Below, one piece after another: positions 16,578 through 26,486 of a stretch of 64,000 nucleotides of DNA. Position numbers and translations under genes: made by a program. Every line of letters begins with the position of its first letter. The stretch's first letter is position 1. Source of the DNA: an uncultured Pirellula sp. (GTDB taxonomy: Bacteria > Planctomycetota > Planctomycetia > Pirellulales > Pirellulaceae); the NCBI GenBank assembly GCA_903892355.1, contig CAITIE010000091.1, positions 1 to 64,000 on the forward strand, written 5' to 3'. The notes below the pieces were generated by a model. It was not told the origin of the DNA. It did no database searches and saw nothing but the letters and a program-made list of their open reading frames with translations.

Positions 16578-17534
16578 ATGAAATTTTCCCTCCATGGGTC
16601 GTTGGGCGCGATCCTAGCATCCGCCGTTTTCTCGGCCGCTATCGCATTCCCTTCCATTGCAGCAACAGCCGTCGATCCAAATCCGGTCGCGGAACCAGCG
16701 GCACAGGACCAAACAGAAAGCCCTGAGATCGCCGTCATCCGCAAAGGGGCAATGGAGTTTGAACAAGCGTTCAATAGCGGCAATGCCTCCGCTGTCGCAG
16801 CACTTTGGACTCCCGATGGCGAGTTCATCAACGATGAAGGCGAACGTCATATCGGCCGCCAAGCGATCGAGGAAGCCTACAAAAAAATCCTCGCATCCAG
16901 TCAAGGCCACCATATCAAGCTCAATATCGATTCGATTCGCTTGCTCAGCGACAGCGCTGCGATCGAAGATGGCCATGCCATTTTGGAACCCACTCCATTA
17001 GGTTCCACCGCCATCGGTCGTTATACGGTGGTGCACGTCAAAGCGAACGGCAAATGGCTTATGTCCTCGGTCCGCGATTCCCGAGTGGAGGCTTCATCCG
17101 TCACTGGAAAGCTTTCGGAACTGGAATGGATGATCGGCAACTGGGTCGCAGAAGAATACGGTTCAAGGGTTGACTCGGTTTGTAGCTGGATCGCAAACAA
17201 GAGCTTCCTCCAAAGAAGCTACACAGTAACGCGACCGGACAAGAGCACCACCTCAGGGTTGCAGATCATCGGCTACAACCCACAAGAAGATCAGCTCCAA
17301 TCGTGGAACTTCAGTTCCGATGGTGGATATGCGGTCGGCAAATGGATGCGGAATGGAGACCAGTGGGTTTCCGAGTTCCGCGGTGTCCTTCCAACCGGCC
17401 AAAACACTCAAGCCTTCAATGCGATCACGCGTCTGGACAATAATGCTTACTCATGGCAGTCCATGCAACGCACCATCGATGGCATCCCTGTCGCAGATAC
17501 CGACGAAGTGGTCGTCAAGCGACAGTCCAAATAA
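16578..17534 (+). CDS. Secreted SnoaL/DUF4440-like (NTF2-fold) protein
   Basis: A 318-residue protein from MKFSLHGSLG with a signal peptide (LASAVFSAAIAFPSIAA). Residues about 50-175 form an NTF2-like DUF4440/SgcJ-type domain (AFNSGNASAVAALWTPDGEFINDEG, IGRQAIEEAYKKIL, GRYTVVHVKANGKWLM). The C-terminal half is a beta-rich domain (LEWMIGNWVAEEYG, YNPQEDQLQSWNFSSDGG) often found attached in planctomycetes. Enzymatic activity is unproven. The start at 16578 is preferred to an upstream frame opening at 16479 because the signal peptide begins here. Confidence 0.75.
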   Translation: MKFSLHGSLGAILASAVFSAAIAFPSIAATAVDPNPVAEPAAQDQTESPEIAVIRKGAMEFEQAFNSGNASAVAALWTPDGEFINDEGERHIGRQAIEEAYKKILASSQGHHIKLNIDSIRLLSDSAAIEDGHAILEPTPLGSTAIGRYTVVHVKANGKWLMSSVRDSRVEASSVTGKLSELEWMIGNWVAEEYGSRVDSVCSWIANKSFLQRSYTVTRPDKSTTSGLQIIGYNPQEDQLQSWNFSSDGGYAVGKWMRNGDQWVSEFRGVLPTGQNTQAFNAITRLDNNAYSWQSMQRTIDGIPVADTDEVVVKRQSK

Positions 17535-17568
17535 ACCATCGGGCCAAATAAACCATCGGGCCAAATAA
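17527..17568. repeat. 17-bp tandem duplication spanning a stop codon
   Basis: CCAAATAAACCATCGGG occurs at 17527-17543 and 17544-17560, and its first 8 bases recur at 17561-17568. The first unit contains the TAA stop of the DUF4440 gene. Confidence 0.9.
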
Positions 17569-17703
17569 GCCGCTTAACCAAGAAGGTTTGCAAACAATAA
17601 AACGAACCGCACGCAACTCGGCCAAAGACCGAAGTCGCAAGGGGCCTTGCAAGCCAATCAGCAATAGTAAAGACCAAACAGATTCAATCGATAGGAACGT
17701 AGT

Positions 17704-19143
17704 ATGAAATGCCGACATTTAGTACCGATCACCCTGATGGTGCTCGGATTGTTTGTAGATAGTTACTGCCATGCACGGGGGGGTGGGGGAGCCCGTGGGG
17801 GTGGCGGTGGCGGTGGCGGAGGCGGTGGCGCCCGAGGCGGCGGGAGCTTCAGTGGCGGCGGGGGCTTCAGTGGCGGCGGTCGTTCTGGTGGCTTCAGCAG
17901 CGGTGGCTTCAGCAGCGGTGGCGCCCGACCCAATAGCGGTAACTTCGGCGGTGGTAACTTCGGCGGCGGAAATGTCGATCGCGGCAACTTCGGCGGTGGA
18001 AATTTCGATCGCGGGAATTTTGGTGCTGGGAATTTCGGCGCCGGCGCGGGTCGCGGCCCATTCGGAGATGGAGCCTACGGAAACCGAGTCTCCAGTGGTC
18101 AATTGGGTAGCTTTTTGGGAATGTCGTCCGACGAAGGGATGCACAGTTTGGGTTCCTCCGGACTGGGTAGCAACGTGGATGTGAATCACGGTTCTGTCGA
18201 AGGACCACGCGGTGGCACGGCGACCGGTACCACAGTAACCGGCCCACGTGGCAATACCGCAGGCCGCGGTGTCGCCGAGGGCCCCAATGGTGGGACGGTG
18301 GCAGGCCGTGGCGTCGCCGGCGCGGATGGTGGTCGCGCCGGACAAGCCGTTGGGGTTGGACCTAACGGTGGCGTTGCTGCAGGTAGTGCCGTGAGAGGGC
18401 CCAATGGCGGATTCGCAGCTCGCGGCGCTGCAGTTGGCCCCAACGGAGGATACGCAGCGGGGTTCGCGCGTGTTTCACCATCCGGTCGTTATGCGGCGGG
18501 GGCTGCTGTCCGAGGGAATTTCAATAATTGGGGGGTCTATGGACGAGGTTGGTACGGCCTTCACCCAGGAGCGTGGGCATTGGCTGGTTGGGCTGATGCT
18601 TACTACTGGCAAGCCGCCAGCATGGCGAATTTATGGCCTTGGATGGGCTGGTCTGCGGCTCAGCCTGTCTACTACGATTACGGCAACAATGTTACCTACG
18701 TCGATGACTCGGTCTATGTCAACGGACAATCGATGGGAACATCGGGCGAGTTCTACGACCAAGCGGCAACATTGGCCACCACGGGGAGCCAAGCACAAGT
18801 CACCAACGTCGATGCCGATTGGCTACCACTCGGCGTCTTCGCCTTGGCCAAAAACGACGCTACCAAGTCGGATGTCACCATGCAGCTGGCTGTCAACAAG
18901 CAAGGGATCATTCGTGGCAACTACACCGACTCGGCAACGGATAAGACGCAAGTGATCCAAGGCTCGGTCGACAAGAAAACGCAGCGTGCAGCATTCACCG
19001 TCGGGGACAACAAAGACAATGTGATCGAAACAGGTGTTTACAATCTGACCAAAGATGAAGCACCCGCGCTGATCCACTTTGGCAAAGATCGCACGGAACA
19101 ATGGTTGCTGGTCCGACTCACTAAGGACGCCGACCAAAAATAA
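17704..19143 (+). CDS. Gly-rich secreted surface protein (mu-protocadherin-like in planctomycete annotation)
   Basis: A 479-residue protein with a signal peptide (LVPITLMVLGLFVDSYCHA). A Gly/Ser/Phe-Gly-rich region (about residues 25-125) is followed by GPNGG-type repeats (EGPNGGTVAGRGVAGADGG, VGPNGGVAAG, RGPNGGFAARG) to about residue 265. The globular C-terminus contains GWYGLHPGAWALAGWADAYYW and a beta-rich segment. I recall this C-terminal module being labelled 'mu-protocadherin cell-surface protein' in Rhodopirellula, which is a name rather than a function. AGGA precedes the start. Confidence 0.7.
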   Translation: MKCRHLVPITLMVLGLFVDSYCHARGGGGARGGGGGGGGGGGARGGGSFSGGGGFSGGGRSGGFSSGGFSSGGARPNSGNFGGGNFGGGNVDRGNFGGGNFDRGNFGAGNFGAGAGRGPFGDGAYGNRVSSGQLGSFLGMSSDEGMHSLGSSGLGSNVDVNHGSVEGPRGGTATGTTVTGPRGNTAGRGVAEGPNGGTVAGRGVAGADGGRAGQAVGVGPNGGVAAGSAVRGPNGGFAARGAAVGPNGGYAAGFARVSPSGRYAAGAAVRGNFNNWGVYGRGWYGLHPGAWALAGWADAYYWQAASMANLWPWMGWSAAQPVYYDYGNNVTYVDDSVYVNGQSMGTSGEFYDQAATLATTGSQAQVTNVDADWLPLGVFALAKNDATKSDVTMQLAVNKQGIIRGNYTDSATDKTQVIQGSVDKKTQRAAFTVGDNKDNVIETGVYNLTKDEAPALIHFGKDRTEQWLLVRLTKDADQK

Positions 19144-19207
19144 CGCAGCATTTATCAAGCAGCGATCATCAAGCAGCGTTGATCATGCGTGGTTATCAAT
19201 ATAGCGA

Positions 19208-19248
19208 ATGAAAGACTGCGCATGAAAGACTGCGCATGAAAGACTGCG
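19208..19248. repeat. 14-bp tandem repeat
   Basis: ATGAAAGACTGCGC is present at 19208-19221 and 19222-19235, and almost completely at 19236-19248, about 65 bp after the Gly-rich gene. Confidence 0.9.
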
Positions 19249-19290
19249 ATCTACAAGTTCAATCCGATAGGATTGGACTCCGTACCCACA

Positions 19291-19356
19291 ACAGCCCTCT
19301 CAAACTGTCGGTTGCCAGCCAATGGTCACCACAGAGGATGAGGGCTGTTTTTGTTT
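19291..19356 (+). terminator. Possible rho-independent terminator
   Basis: ACAGCCCTC (19291-19299) pairs with GAGGGCTGT (19340-19348) and runs into TTTTTGTTTT. The ~40-nt loop is long, so confidence is modest. It would terminate the Gly-rich gene transcript. The rest of the gap 19144-19597 has no supportable gene. Confidence 0.45.
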
Positions 19357-19597
19357 TCCGAAATCCGCGTTCGATGATGAGGCAGTAAATCATCTAAGGC
19401 CCCTAATACGGGTGCTCTATGGTGGGTACTTTGATGCGAACCATTAGGTACATCCATGCTGCTACCGCCAATGAATGCTGTCATTGAATATGTTCCGGAT
19501 ATTCCGGTTTTTATCTCTGTATCGTTTGCGATGACTCGGCCGATAGACAACCTCGTGCGTACCTGCATTCCAATGCTCTCATTCTGCGCCGAAGAAT

Positions 19598-21889
19598 ATG
19601 CCGTCGACTCATCGTTTTCGTTCCATCGGGAAGCTTTTCCTCATTGCCGTTGTGATGCTAGCATTCCCAATGATCGGGTATTCGCAAGAATCCACCGATC
19701 GTCAGGAGTGGCGAGAAGAACCTCGCATCCAGTTGGCAGCAGCATGGACATCCGAAGTTTCGCTCACCGAGTTGGAAGACGAGGAAGGGGTGATCGCGGA
19801 GCAGATGGCTGCGTTGGGCTCGAATCACTTCGCATCCCTGTTTCATTGGGTTATCAAAGTCACCCAAAGCGCGCAGAACCTCTCCGATGCGGACGAGATC
19901 GAGAATGTACTCATCGCCGATCTCCCACCCGATGCAACACTTGCCGAGACCGGCTCGAGCTCCGACCAAGTACCGATGAATGGAGGCCGTGTTGAAGCTG
20001 TCGATTCCGTTTGGACAGAGGAAGTCCAAGGATCGGGTGATGTCGCGTCCGGTGATATCGCGTCCGGTATCGTGGGAAATGAAGGTAACGAAATTGAAGA
20101 AGTGATCACCGAATCGCGAAATTCGGCCCTCGAAGTACCCATCTCCGAACTGCTGTCCAATACGGAACACTCCAACCCGGAAGACAACGAGGAGCCATCG
20201 GTGGTAATGTCGGACGAAGCGCTCGGAAGTCCCAGCGAGGAAGTCTCGACTCGTAACAACGTGAAGGCGGAACCCGCCAAACTCAGCAGCGCCAAGCCCT
20301 TCACTCCAAAGAATGAAACCGGACGCAATCTGCGCAAGCCAATGGATATGAAGGCGCTCGAAGAGCTCGACCACGGTGACGCTGCTTCAGGTTTATCGCA
20401 CTCCGGAACCACAGGATCATCGCTCTCGCGGAACTCTTTGGGTGCTTCTGTATCCCCGCCCTCAAAAACACCCTTGATCGAACCCAAGGCACTCTCAGCG
20501 GATCCGAAGTCGTCAGCTTCCAAGAGTCCACCGAAGCGACCGGTAAAAACGCCCGACGAAGATTTACGAGATTACCTCGCCGAAGAAGAACCACCGGCAA
20601 CCTCGACAACGAAGGAACTCCAGCGTGAATCGCAGCGAGCCCTGCAAGGAACCGATGCCGAGCGAGCGCAGAAGCCGAAGAACCACGGTGAAAGTGGCTC
20701 GACCTCCGGTCGCGACTCCGGGTCGATGTCCGACACGAAGTCCATAATTAGCCAGCCCAAAAGCACCGAAGCGGCCAAATCCCCAACCAGGTCACCGAAT
20801 CAGGATCGGCGCGTGGGACGAGTGGATGCATGCGTTGAACACTTTTTAAAGAACCCAGAGACGACGGCGGAGCGGTCCCCGTGGGCGGTCATGCACGCAA
20901 CCCTTGCTTATGGGAGCGACTACGAATTGATCGGACCGAATGGTCGAGTCAATGCCATCGGATGGATGTGCCACAATGGCTTGTGCCGTACCCAGCGGAT
21001 GTTCACACCCTCTGGTAAATCCTTCGTCCCGAACGTAGGTGGTGGTGTCCAAGGTCACCAGGGTCAGTTTTTGGCCATTCTGGCACAGTGCCAAGTCCCT
21101 CCGGATTATCCGATCCAAATCGGGAACAACAAGTTCACCGTTCAGGATTTGGTTCGATACGAAATGGCGACGTGCAAAGAGCGATCCGAGTTGACGTTTA
21201 AACTGATCGGTCTCTCCTACTATCTGGAGTCGAACAAGCAATGGCGAGCCAATGACGGTAAGGTCTGGAGCATTCAAAAGCTGATCCAAGAAGAATTGGC
21301 GCAACCGATCGTCGGAGCCGCATGCGGTGGTACACACCGATTGATGGGCTTCTCCTTTGCACTGAAGCAACGATCGTTGCAGGGAGAACCGATCACTGGC
21401 CAGTACCTGCGAGCCGCGAAATTCGTCGAAGATTTCATTAGCTACACGTGGCGACTTCAGAACCCCGATGGCAGCTTCAGCACCAATTGGTACGAGAGTC
21501 GTGGCAACGATCCGAATGACGAACGCAAAGTCCAAACCTCGGGGCATATGCTCGAATGGTTGATGTTTACGGTCAACGACGAGGAGTTGCAAAGCCCACG
21601 TGTCGAGAAGGCGGTCGATTTCTTGTTGAGCAAGATTTATGATTCGCGAAGCAAGAAATGGCCGATCGGTCCTCGAGGGCACGCGACACGCGCATTAGCG
21701 CTCTATTCGGCTCGCATGGCCACTCTTGGCGAATCGGATGCCGAGTCGGCATCTGCTCCGGTCGTTGCCTCGATCCAGAAGGAATCCGCAAGGCCACAAG
21801 TCGCTCCAGCGACGCCCGCTCCAAAGTCCCAGACGGCGGCACCGAGGGCGCGATCTGCGTCTCCATCACAAGTGCGAACCCGGCGTTAA
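19598..21889 (+). CDS. Secreted protein with disordered middle and alpha/alpha-toroid C-terminal domain
   Basis: A 763-residue protein. It has a signal peptide (KLFLIAVVMLAFPMIGYSQ), then an acidic Ser/Pro/Glu-rich low-complexity region to about residue 400. A helical C-terminal domain follows, from RVGRVDACVEHFLKNP to about residue 710. That domain has terpene-cyclase/prenyltransferase-like toroid repeats (WAVMHATLAYG, GHQGQFLAILAQCQV, YTWRLQNPDGSFSTNWY, VQTSGHMLEWLMF, KAVDFLLSKIYD) and a basic tail. The family is widespread in planctomycetes without known function. No catalytic DxDD-type motif was seen. Confidence 0.65.
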   Translation: MPSTHRFRSIGKLFLIAVVMLAFPMIGYSQESTDRQEWREEPRIQLAAAWTSEVSLTELEDEEGVIAEQMAALGSNHFASLFHWVIKVTQSAQNLSDADEIENVLIADLPPDATLAETGSSSDQVPMNGGRVEAVDSVWTEEVQGSGDVASGDIASGIVGNEGNEIEEVITESRNSALEVPISELLSNTEHSNPEDNEEPSVVMSDEALGSPSEEVSTRNNVKAEPAKLSSAKPFTPKNETGRNLRKPMDMKALEELDHGDAASGLSHSGTTGSSLSRNSLGASVSPPSKTPLIEPKALSADPKSSASKSPPKRPVKTPDEDLRDYLAEEEPPATSTTKELQRESQRALQGTDAERAQKPKNHGESGSTSGRDSGSMSDTKSIISQPKSTEAAKSPTRSPNQDRRVGRVDACVEHFLKNPETTAERSPWAVMHATLAYGSDYELIGPNGRVNAIGWMCHNGLCRTQRMFTPSGKSFVPNVGGGVQGHQGQFLAILAQCQVPPDYPIQIGNNKFTVQDLVRYEMATCKERSELTFKLIGLSYYLESNKQWRANDGKVWSIQKLIQEELAQPIVGAACGGTHRLMGFSFALKQRSLQGEPITGQYLRAAKFVEDFISYTWRLQNPDGSFSTNWYESRGNDPNDERKVQTSGHMLEWLMFTVNDEELQSPRVEKAVDFLLSKIYDSRSKKWPIGPRGHATRALALYSARMATLGESDAESASAPVVASIQKESARPQVAPATPAPKSQTAAPRARSASPSQVRTRR

Positions 21890-22397
21890 TTCCCGGGTGT
21901 GTTCATTCACAAGTCCGGTACTGGGATGCTGCCGACCGGACTAACCCGAAAATGTCTTGCAGCGATCCGGAGTTTGTAACGAATATCAGGGTTTCAGGGC
22001 GTCCATAAAACGAGACAGCTTTAAGCCTTCCGAAGTCTTTTCGTTCGAGCTAAGAACTTACGGCCATCTGCGTGAACGCTACTCGGCCCCGCCAGGGAAT
22101 GGGGATCGATTCAATGGGGCGGAAACAAGCGAAAAAAGGGCTATCCTGGCCTCCGCATCTCCCTAAAAATCGGGATTCCCCCCCTTCGGACTTGCACGGC
22201 GCTCCTCTTTGCATCCATAATACCTAAGTAGCGAACAGCGACGACCTGCATGGCTTGCATGTCATCGCTGGCCGCCCCCGCCGCAACGGCATCCCCTACG
22301 AGGGATTTGCCACAACGATTCAGTTGGTACTGGGAATGCTCATGCGAGCATCCTCGGGACCGCTCCCGCCTCCTACCTTTTATTCCGGAATCGCACC
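21890..22397. other. Gene-free stretch upstream of DUF1501 operon
   Basis: 508 bp with only short out-of-context reading frames. It presumably contains the promoter of the 22398-31790 operon. No repeat or RNA element was recognised. Confidence 0.5.
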
Positions 22398-23741
22398 ATG
22401 CTCCATTTTTTTGGTGGTTCGGATCGCTTGTGCAATGGACTCACACGGCGCAGCTTTCTGTCGGCAGGCTCCCTTTGTTTCGGGATGGGGGGCTTTACGC
22501 TCGCGGATCTATTGCGGGCAGAAGATGCCACAGGGAAACGCAATTCCCACAAGGGATTAATCAATATCTTCTTAGGGGGTGGCCCACCGCATCAGGACAT
22601 GTGGGAGATCAAGACGGAAGCTCCGTCGGAGATCCGAGGTGAGTTTAGCCCGATTGCGACCAATGTCCCCGGAATCCAAATTGGCGAAGTCTTTCCGCAG
22701 TTGGCCCAACGAATGGACAAGTCGGTGGTGATCCGTTCTGTAGTCGGATGCAAGGATCGTCATGAGTCATCCCAATGCATGAGCGGTTGGTTCCCCGATG
22801 ACCTGAAAGCCCTCGGCGGCCGTCCATCGATCGGATCGGCGGTTTCCAAGCTGCAGGGGACGGTCGACCCCGCGGTCCCCGCGTTTGTGGGGCTTGCGAG
22901 CAAGACACAGCATGTACCGTGGTCCAATTCGGGCGAGGCAGGATTTCTTGGAGCCGCGTTTTCCGCATTCAAACCGGATGGCCCTGGGATGGACAACATG
23001 AAACTCCATTCGATCTCCTTGGACCGATTGAAGGATCGCCGCCGACTGTTGACCAGTCTTGATACCATGCGGCGCGATATCGATACCACCGGGATGATGT
23101 CCGGGATGGACGCTTTTGAACAACGGGCTCTCGACGTCCTTACCAGCAGCAAGCTGTTGGATGCGTTGGATCTAAGCAAGGAAGATCCAAAGGTTGTCGA
23201 ACGCTATGGCGACGGCAAACCTTACAAATACCAATACGATGGCGCCCCAACCTGCAACGACCACCTGCTGATCGCTCGTCGATTGATCGAAGCTGGCGTG
23301 CGGGTCGTTAGCTTGAGCTATGGCAGGTGGGATTCCCACGGTCAGAACTTTGATTTGGTGCGAGATCACGGCACGAAACTCGATCAATGCTTGAGCGCCC
23401 TGCTCGACGATCTCCATGAACGCGGGATGCTCAACGATGTGACCGTGATCGTATGGGGTGAGTTTGGCCGAACTCCAAAGATCAATAACAATGCGGGACG
23501 AGACCACTGGGCTCAAGTCAGCAGCGCATGGATGGCGGGTGGTGGGATGCGTGTAGGCCAAGCGATCGGAGCTACGAATCGATTAGGTGAATACGCGACC
23601 GAACGTCCCGTTCACATGCAGGAGATCATCGCCACTCTTTACCACAACCTCGGCATCAACGTGGCGAGCACCACCATCACCGATCCGACGGGTAGACCAC
23701 AATTCTTGGTGGATCAAGAGCCCATCAAGGAATTGATCTAG
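22398..23741 (+). CDS. DUF1501 secreted protein (sulfatase-like fold), Tat signal
   Basis: A 447-residue DUF1501 protein. The twin-arginine signal TRRSFLSAGSLCFG lies near residue 17. Family hallmarks follow: INIFLGGGPPHQDMWEIKTEAP, VFPQLAQRMDKSVVIRSV, RWDSHGQNF, LHERGMLNDVTVIVWGEFGRTPKIN and GRDHWAQVSSAWMAGGGMRVG. DUF1501 has an alkaline-phosphatase/sulfatase-like fold and in planctomycetes almost always pairs with DUF1549/DUF1553 proteins, as here (the next gene starts 2 bp downstream). The substrate is unknown. Confidence 0.92.
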   Translation: MLHFFGGSDRLCNGLTRRSFLSAGSLCFGMGGFTLADLLRAEDATGKRNSHKGLINIFLGGGPPHQDMWEIKTEAPSEIRGEFSPIATNVPGIQIGEVFPQLAQRMDKSVVIRSVVGCKDRHESSQCMSGWFPDDLKALGGRPSIGSAVSKLQGTVDPAVPAFVGLASKTQHVPWSNSGEAGFLGAAFSAFKPDGPGMDNMKLHSISLDRLKDRRRLLTSLDTMRRDIDTTGMMSGMDAFEQRALDVLTSSKLLDALDLSKEDPKVVERYGDGKPYKYQYDGAPTCNDHLLIARRLIEAGVRVVSLSYGRWDSHGQNFDLVRDHGTKLDQCLSALLDDLHERGMLNDVTVIVWGEFGRTPKINNNAGRDHWAQVSSAWMAGGGMRVGQAIGATNRLGEYATERPVHMQEIIATLYHNLGINVASTTITDPTGRPQFLVDQEPIKELI

Positions 23742-23743
23742 CC

Positions 23744-26383
23744 ATGTTCCAACGTGATTCGGCGGAAATTACTATGGCAGCCACCACGCAACTTCGAGAC
23801 GTAGACCGTCTGCATCGTTCCAGAAAACCCTATCCAAATGTTGCATGGATCGCGATTCTGGGGGTGCTGGTTTTTGCCCCAGTCTCGCCACTCGTTCACG
23901 CATCCGACACCGCCGCGACGACCATCACAGCGGAGGCATCCATAGCATCTCTGCGTTTTGATCGTCCCGAGTTCACCCTGCGAGGTCGCGATGCTCGCTA
24001 TCAATTGTTGGTGAGCACAGGGCAAGAGAACGGTCCGATGCGAGACTTGACTCGCGAAACTCGCTTTGAATGCACTCCTTCAGGTATCATTGCGATCGAT
24101 TCGCAAGGTTTAGTCAGTCCACTCGCCGCCGGATCGGTAACGATTGCTGCGTACGTCGAAGGTCAACCGACCGCGACCACGACGGTACATGTTCAAGTGG
24201 GTGACGGAGACGATATCGTCAATTTCCCAAACCAGATCGTTCCGATCTTTACCAAGTACGGCTGCAACGGTGGGGGTTGCCACGGCAAGATCGCGGGACA
24301 AAACGGATTCAGGTTATCGCTGCTAGGCTTTGAGCCTCGCGAGGATTACGAGCATCTCGTCCGCGAATCGCGAGGTCGACGTTTGTTCCCCGCCTTACCT
24401 GACTCCAGTTTGCTCCTTCAAAAATCTATCGGTACTGTACCTCATGGCGGGGGGCAACGCATGGAGATGGACTCGCACGAGTACCGTTTGATGCGTCGTT
24501 GGATCGCACAGGCGATGCCGTATGGCAATGCGAACGACCGAAGTATTACCTCCATTGCGGTTACCCCCTCGTCGCGACAGATGAATCGCTCGACGGATCA
24601 GCAACTCTCCGTGGTGGCCACGTATTCCGACGGCACCGTCGAAGACATCACTCGAACGGCGCAGTACGAATCCAACAACCTGGATATGGCAGAAGTGACC
24701 AACGGGGGATTGGTCAAGGTGCGTGAACTGGCTGGTGAAGTATCGATCATGGCCCGGTATCAAGGTCAAGTGACCGTATTCCGCGCTAGTATCCCCTTAG
24801 GAACCCTTCAGCAACCGTTGCCGATCGCTAGAGGCCCGATCGACCAAGCGGTTTTCAGTAAACTCGCATCGTTGGGTATCCCACCCTCCGATATTTGTGA
24901 TGACATCACGTACCTGCGGCGAGTGACTTTGGATATTACCGGCAGGCTACCAACGCTCGATGAGATTGACGAGTTCCGCAAGTCCGCTGCCGAGGCTTCT
25001 GCGAACGGAGACGAGTCCCCCGATTCACGCCAGCAACGCAGAACCGCGTTGGTCGACCGATTGCTTGAGAGTGGCGATTACGCCGAGTATTTTGCCAGCA
25101 AGTGGTCCGCGATCCTGAGGAATAACCACGGCAGCGAAGAGACTCGATTCGGCGCTTATGCATTCCACGATTGGATCCGCCAAAGCCTTTTCGAGAACAA
25201 GCCGATCAATACCTTTGTTCGCGAGCTGTTGACGGCAACAGGAGACGTCGAAACGAATCCTGCTGTGGTTTGGTTTCGACAAGTGAACAATACCGAGTCG
25301 CGGATCGAAGATGCAGCACAACTGTTCTTGGGACAAAGGTTGCAATGCGCTCGGTGCCATCACCACCCCTACGAAAAGTGGGGACAGCAAGACTACTATC
25401 AGATGGCAGCTTTTTTCTCGACAGTCGATCGGCGCGAAGGTGGATTGCCAGCGGAGCCCAGGTTCGTGTCGCGGGTGGGCACTGCCAACGCAAACCATCC
25501 GAAGACAGGCCAATCTCTCCCAGCGGCAGGTCTGGATGCAGCGAAGATTGATATCGCCACCTACGAAGATCCACGAGGTGCATTAGCCGACTGGATGACT
25601 TCACCGGCCAATCCCTTCTTCTCAAAGTCGATCGCTAACCGCTACTGGAAACACTTCTTGGGACGCGGCTTGGTGGAGCCCGAAGACGATATGCGAATCA
25701 CCAATCCACCTAGCAATCCGGAACTGCTAGATGCTCTTGCCAAAGAACTGACTCAATCCGGGTTTGATCTCAAGCATTTGGTCCGCACGATTTGCTCCTC
25801 GACCACCTACCAATTGAGTTCGACCGCCAATGAACTCAACATCCGTGACACCAACTGCTATTCCCGCTTTTATCCGAAGCGGCTGTCGGCAGAAGTTTTG
25901 CTCGATGCCATCGATGATGTGAGTGGGACAGTATCGCAATTCGATGGAATGCCCGTCGGTACACGGGCTGTGGAATTGCCAGACACCTCGTTCGCATCGT
26001 ACTTCCTCTCGGTATTCGGTCGCCCCGATGCCTCGACTGCATGTGAATGTGAGCGCAGTACGTCTTCGACATTGGCGCAGAGCTTGCACTTGCTGAACTC
26101 GAAAGAGATGCAGACCAAGCTTGGGAACGACTCGGGGCGTGCAGCCCAATGGGCAAGCCTCGCTGCGTCAGACGCTGCGCTGAGCCCGGCCGAGAATTTT
26201 CGGCGAGCCGCTCCGGACCGAATTCGCGAATTGTACTTACGAGCACTCTCGAGGCTGCCTTCAGATTCGGAGCAGACCGTGGCTGTCGAATACCTGATGC
26301 AACGTGCCGAAAGGGCACGCGAAGCGTACGAAGATTTGTTATGGGGAGTGGTGAACAGCAAGGAGTTTCTTTTCAATCATTAA
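23744..26383 (+). CDS. Big_2 / cytochrome-like / DUF1549-DUF1553 secreted protein
   Basis: An 879-residue protein. It has a hydrophobic signal/anchor (WIAILGVLVFAPVSPL), a first Ig-like Big_2 domain (about residues 60-145), a cytochrome-like PSCyt segment with CNGGGCHGK (CX4CH), and a second Big_2 domain (about 265-345). DUF1549 follows with LRRVTLDITGRLPT and the heme-type motif CARCHHHPYEKW, then DUF1553 (NPFFSKSIANRYWKHFLGRG, EVLLDAIDDVSG, NSKEFLFNH at the C-terminus). The domain set is classic for planctomycetes. The function is presumed envelope electron transfer or polysaccharide processing, unproven. ATG 23774 is an alternative start. Confidence 0.88.
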   Translation: MFQRDSAEITMAATTQLRDVDRLHRSRKPYPNVAWIAILGVLVFAPVSPLVHASDTAATTITAEASIASLRFDRPEFTLRGRDARYQLLVSTGQENGPMRDLTRETRFECTPSGIIAIDSQGLVSPLAAGSVTIAAYVEGQPTATTTVHVQVGDGDDIVNFPNQIVPIFTKYGCNGGGCHGKIAGQNGFRLSLLGFEPREDYEHLVRESRGRRLFPALPDSSLLLQKSIGTVPHGGGQRMEMDSHEYRLMRRWIAQAMPYGNANDRSITSIAVTPSSRQMNRSTDQQLSVVATYSDGTVEDITRTAQYESNNLDMAEVTNGGLVKVRELAGEVSIMARYQGQVTVFRASIPLGTLQQPLPIARGPIDQAVFSKLASLGIPPSDICDDITYLRRVTLDITGRLPTLDEIDEFRKSAAEASANGDESPDSRQQRRTALVDRLLESGDYAEYFASKWSAILRNNHGSEETRFGAYAFHDWIRQSLFENKPINTFVRELLTATGDVETNPAVVWFRQVNNTESRIEDAAQLFLGQRLQCARCHHHPYEKWGQQDYYQMAAFFSTVDRREGGLPAEPRFVSRVGTANANHPKTGQSLPAAGLDAAKIDIATYEDPRGALADWMTSPANPFFSKSIANRYWKHFLGRGLVEPEDDMRITNPPSNPELLDALAKELTQSGFDLKHLVRTICSSTTYQLSSTANELNIRDTNCYSRFYPKRLSAEVLLDAIDDVSGTVSQFDGMPVGTRAVELPDTSFASYFLSVFGRPDASTACECERSTSSTLAQSLHLLNSKEMQTKLGNDSGRAAQWASLAASDAALSPAENFRRAAPDRIRELYLRALSRLPSDSEQTVAVEYLMQRAERAREAYEDLLWGVVNSKEFLFNH

Positions 26384-26486
26384 ACCGAGCACACCATGTG
26401 CCGGCAGCGAGTGCAATACCTTGCGATTGCAACTCCTAAAAGCTCCCTACGACGTGATACCACACCTTGAACCCACCCACCGAATC

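Noticed and set aside
17719-18443. Minus-strand Pro/Ala/Thr-rich frames across the Gly-rich gene
   Set aside because: They are complements of Gly-codon repeats; the plus-strand frame has signal peptide and conserved C-terminus.
20301-20778. Antisense frames over the disordered region of the toroid protein
   Set aside because: Low-complexity Ser/Glu codons generate long open antisense frames; no start or family support.
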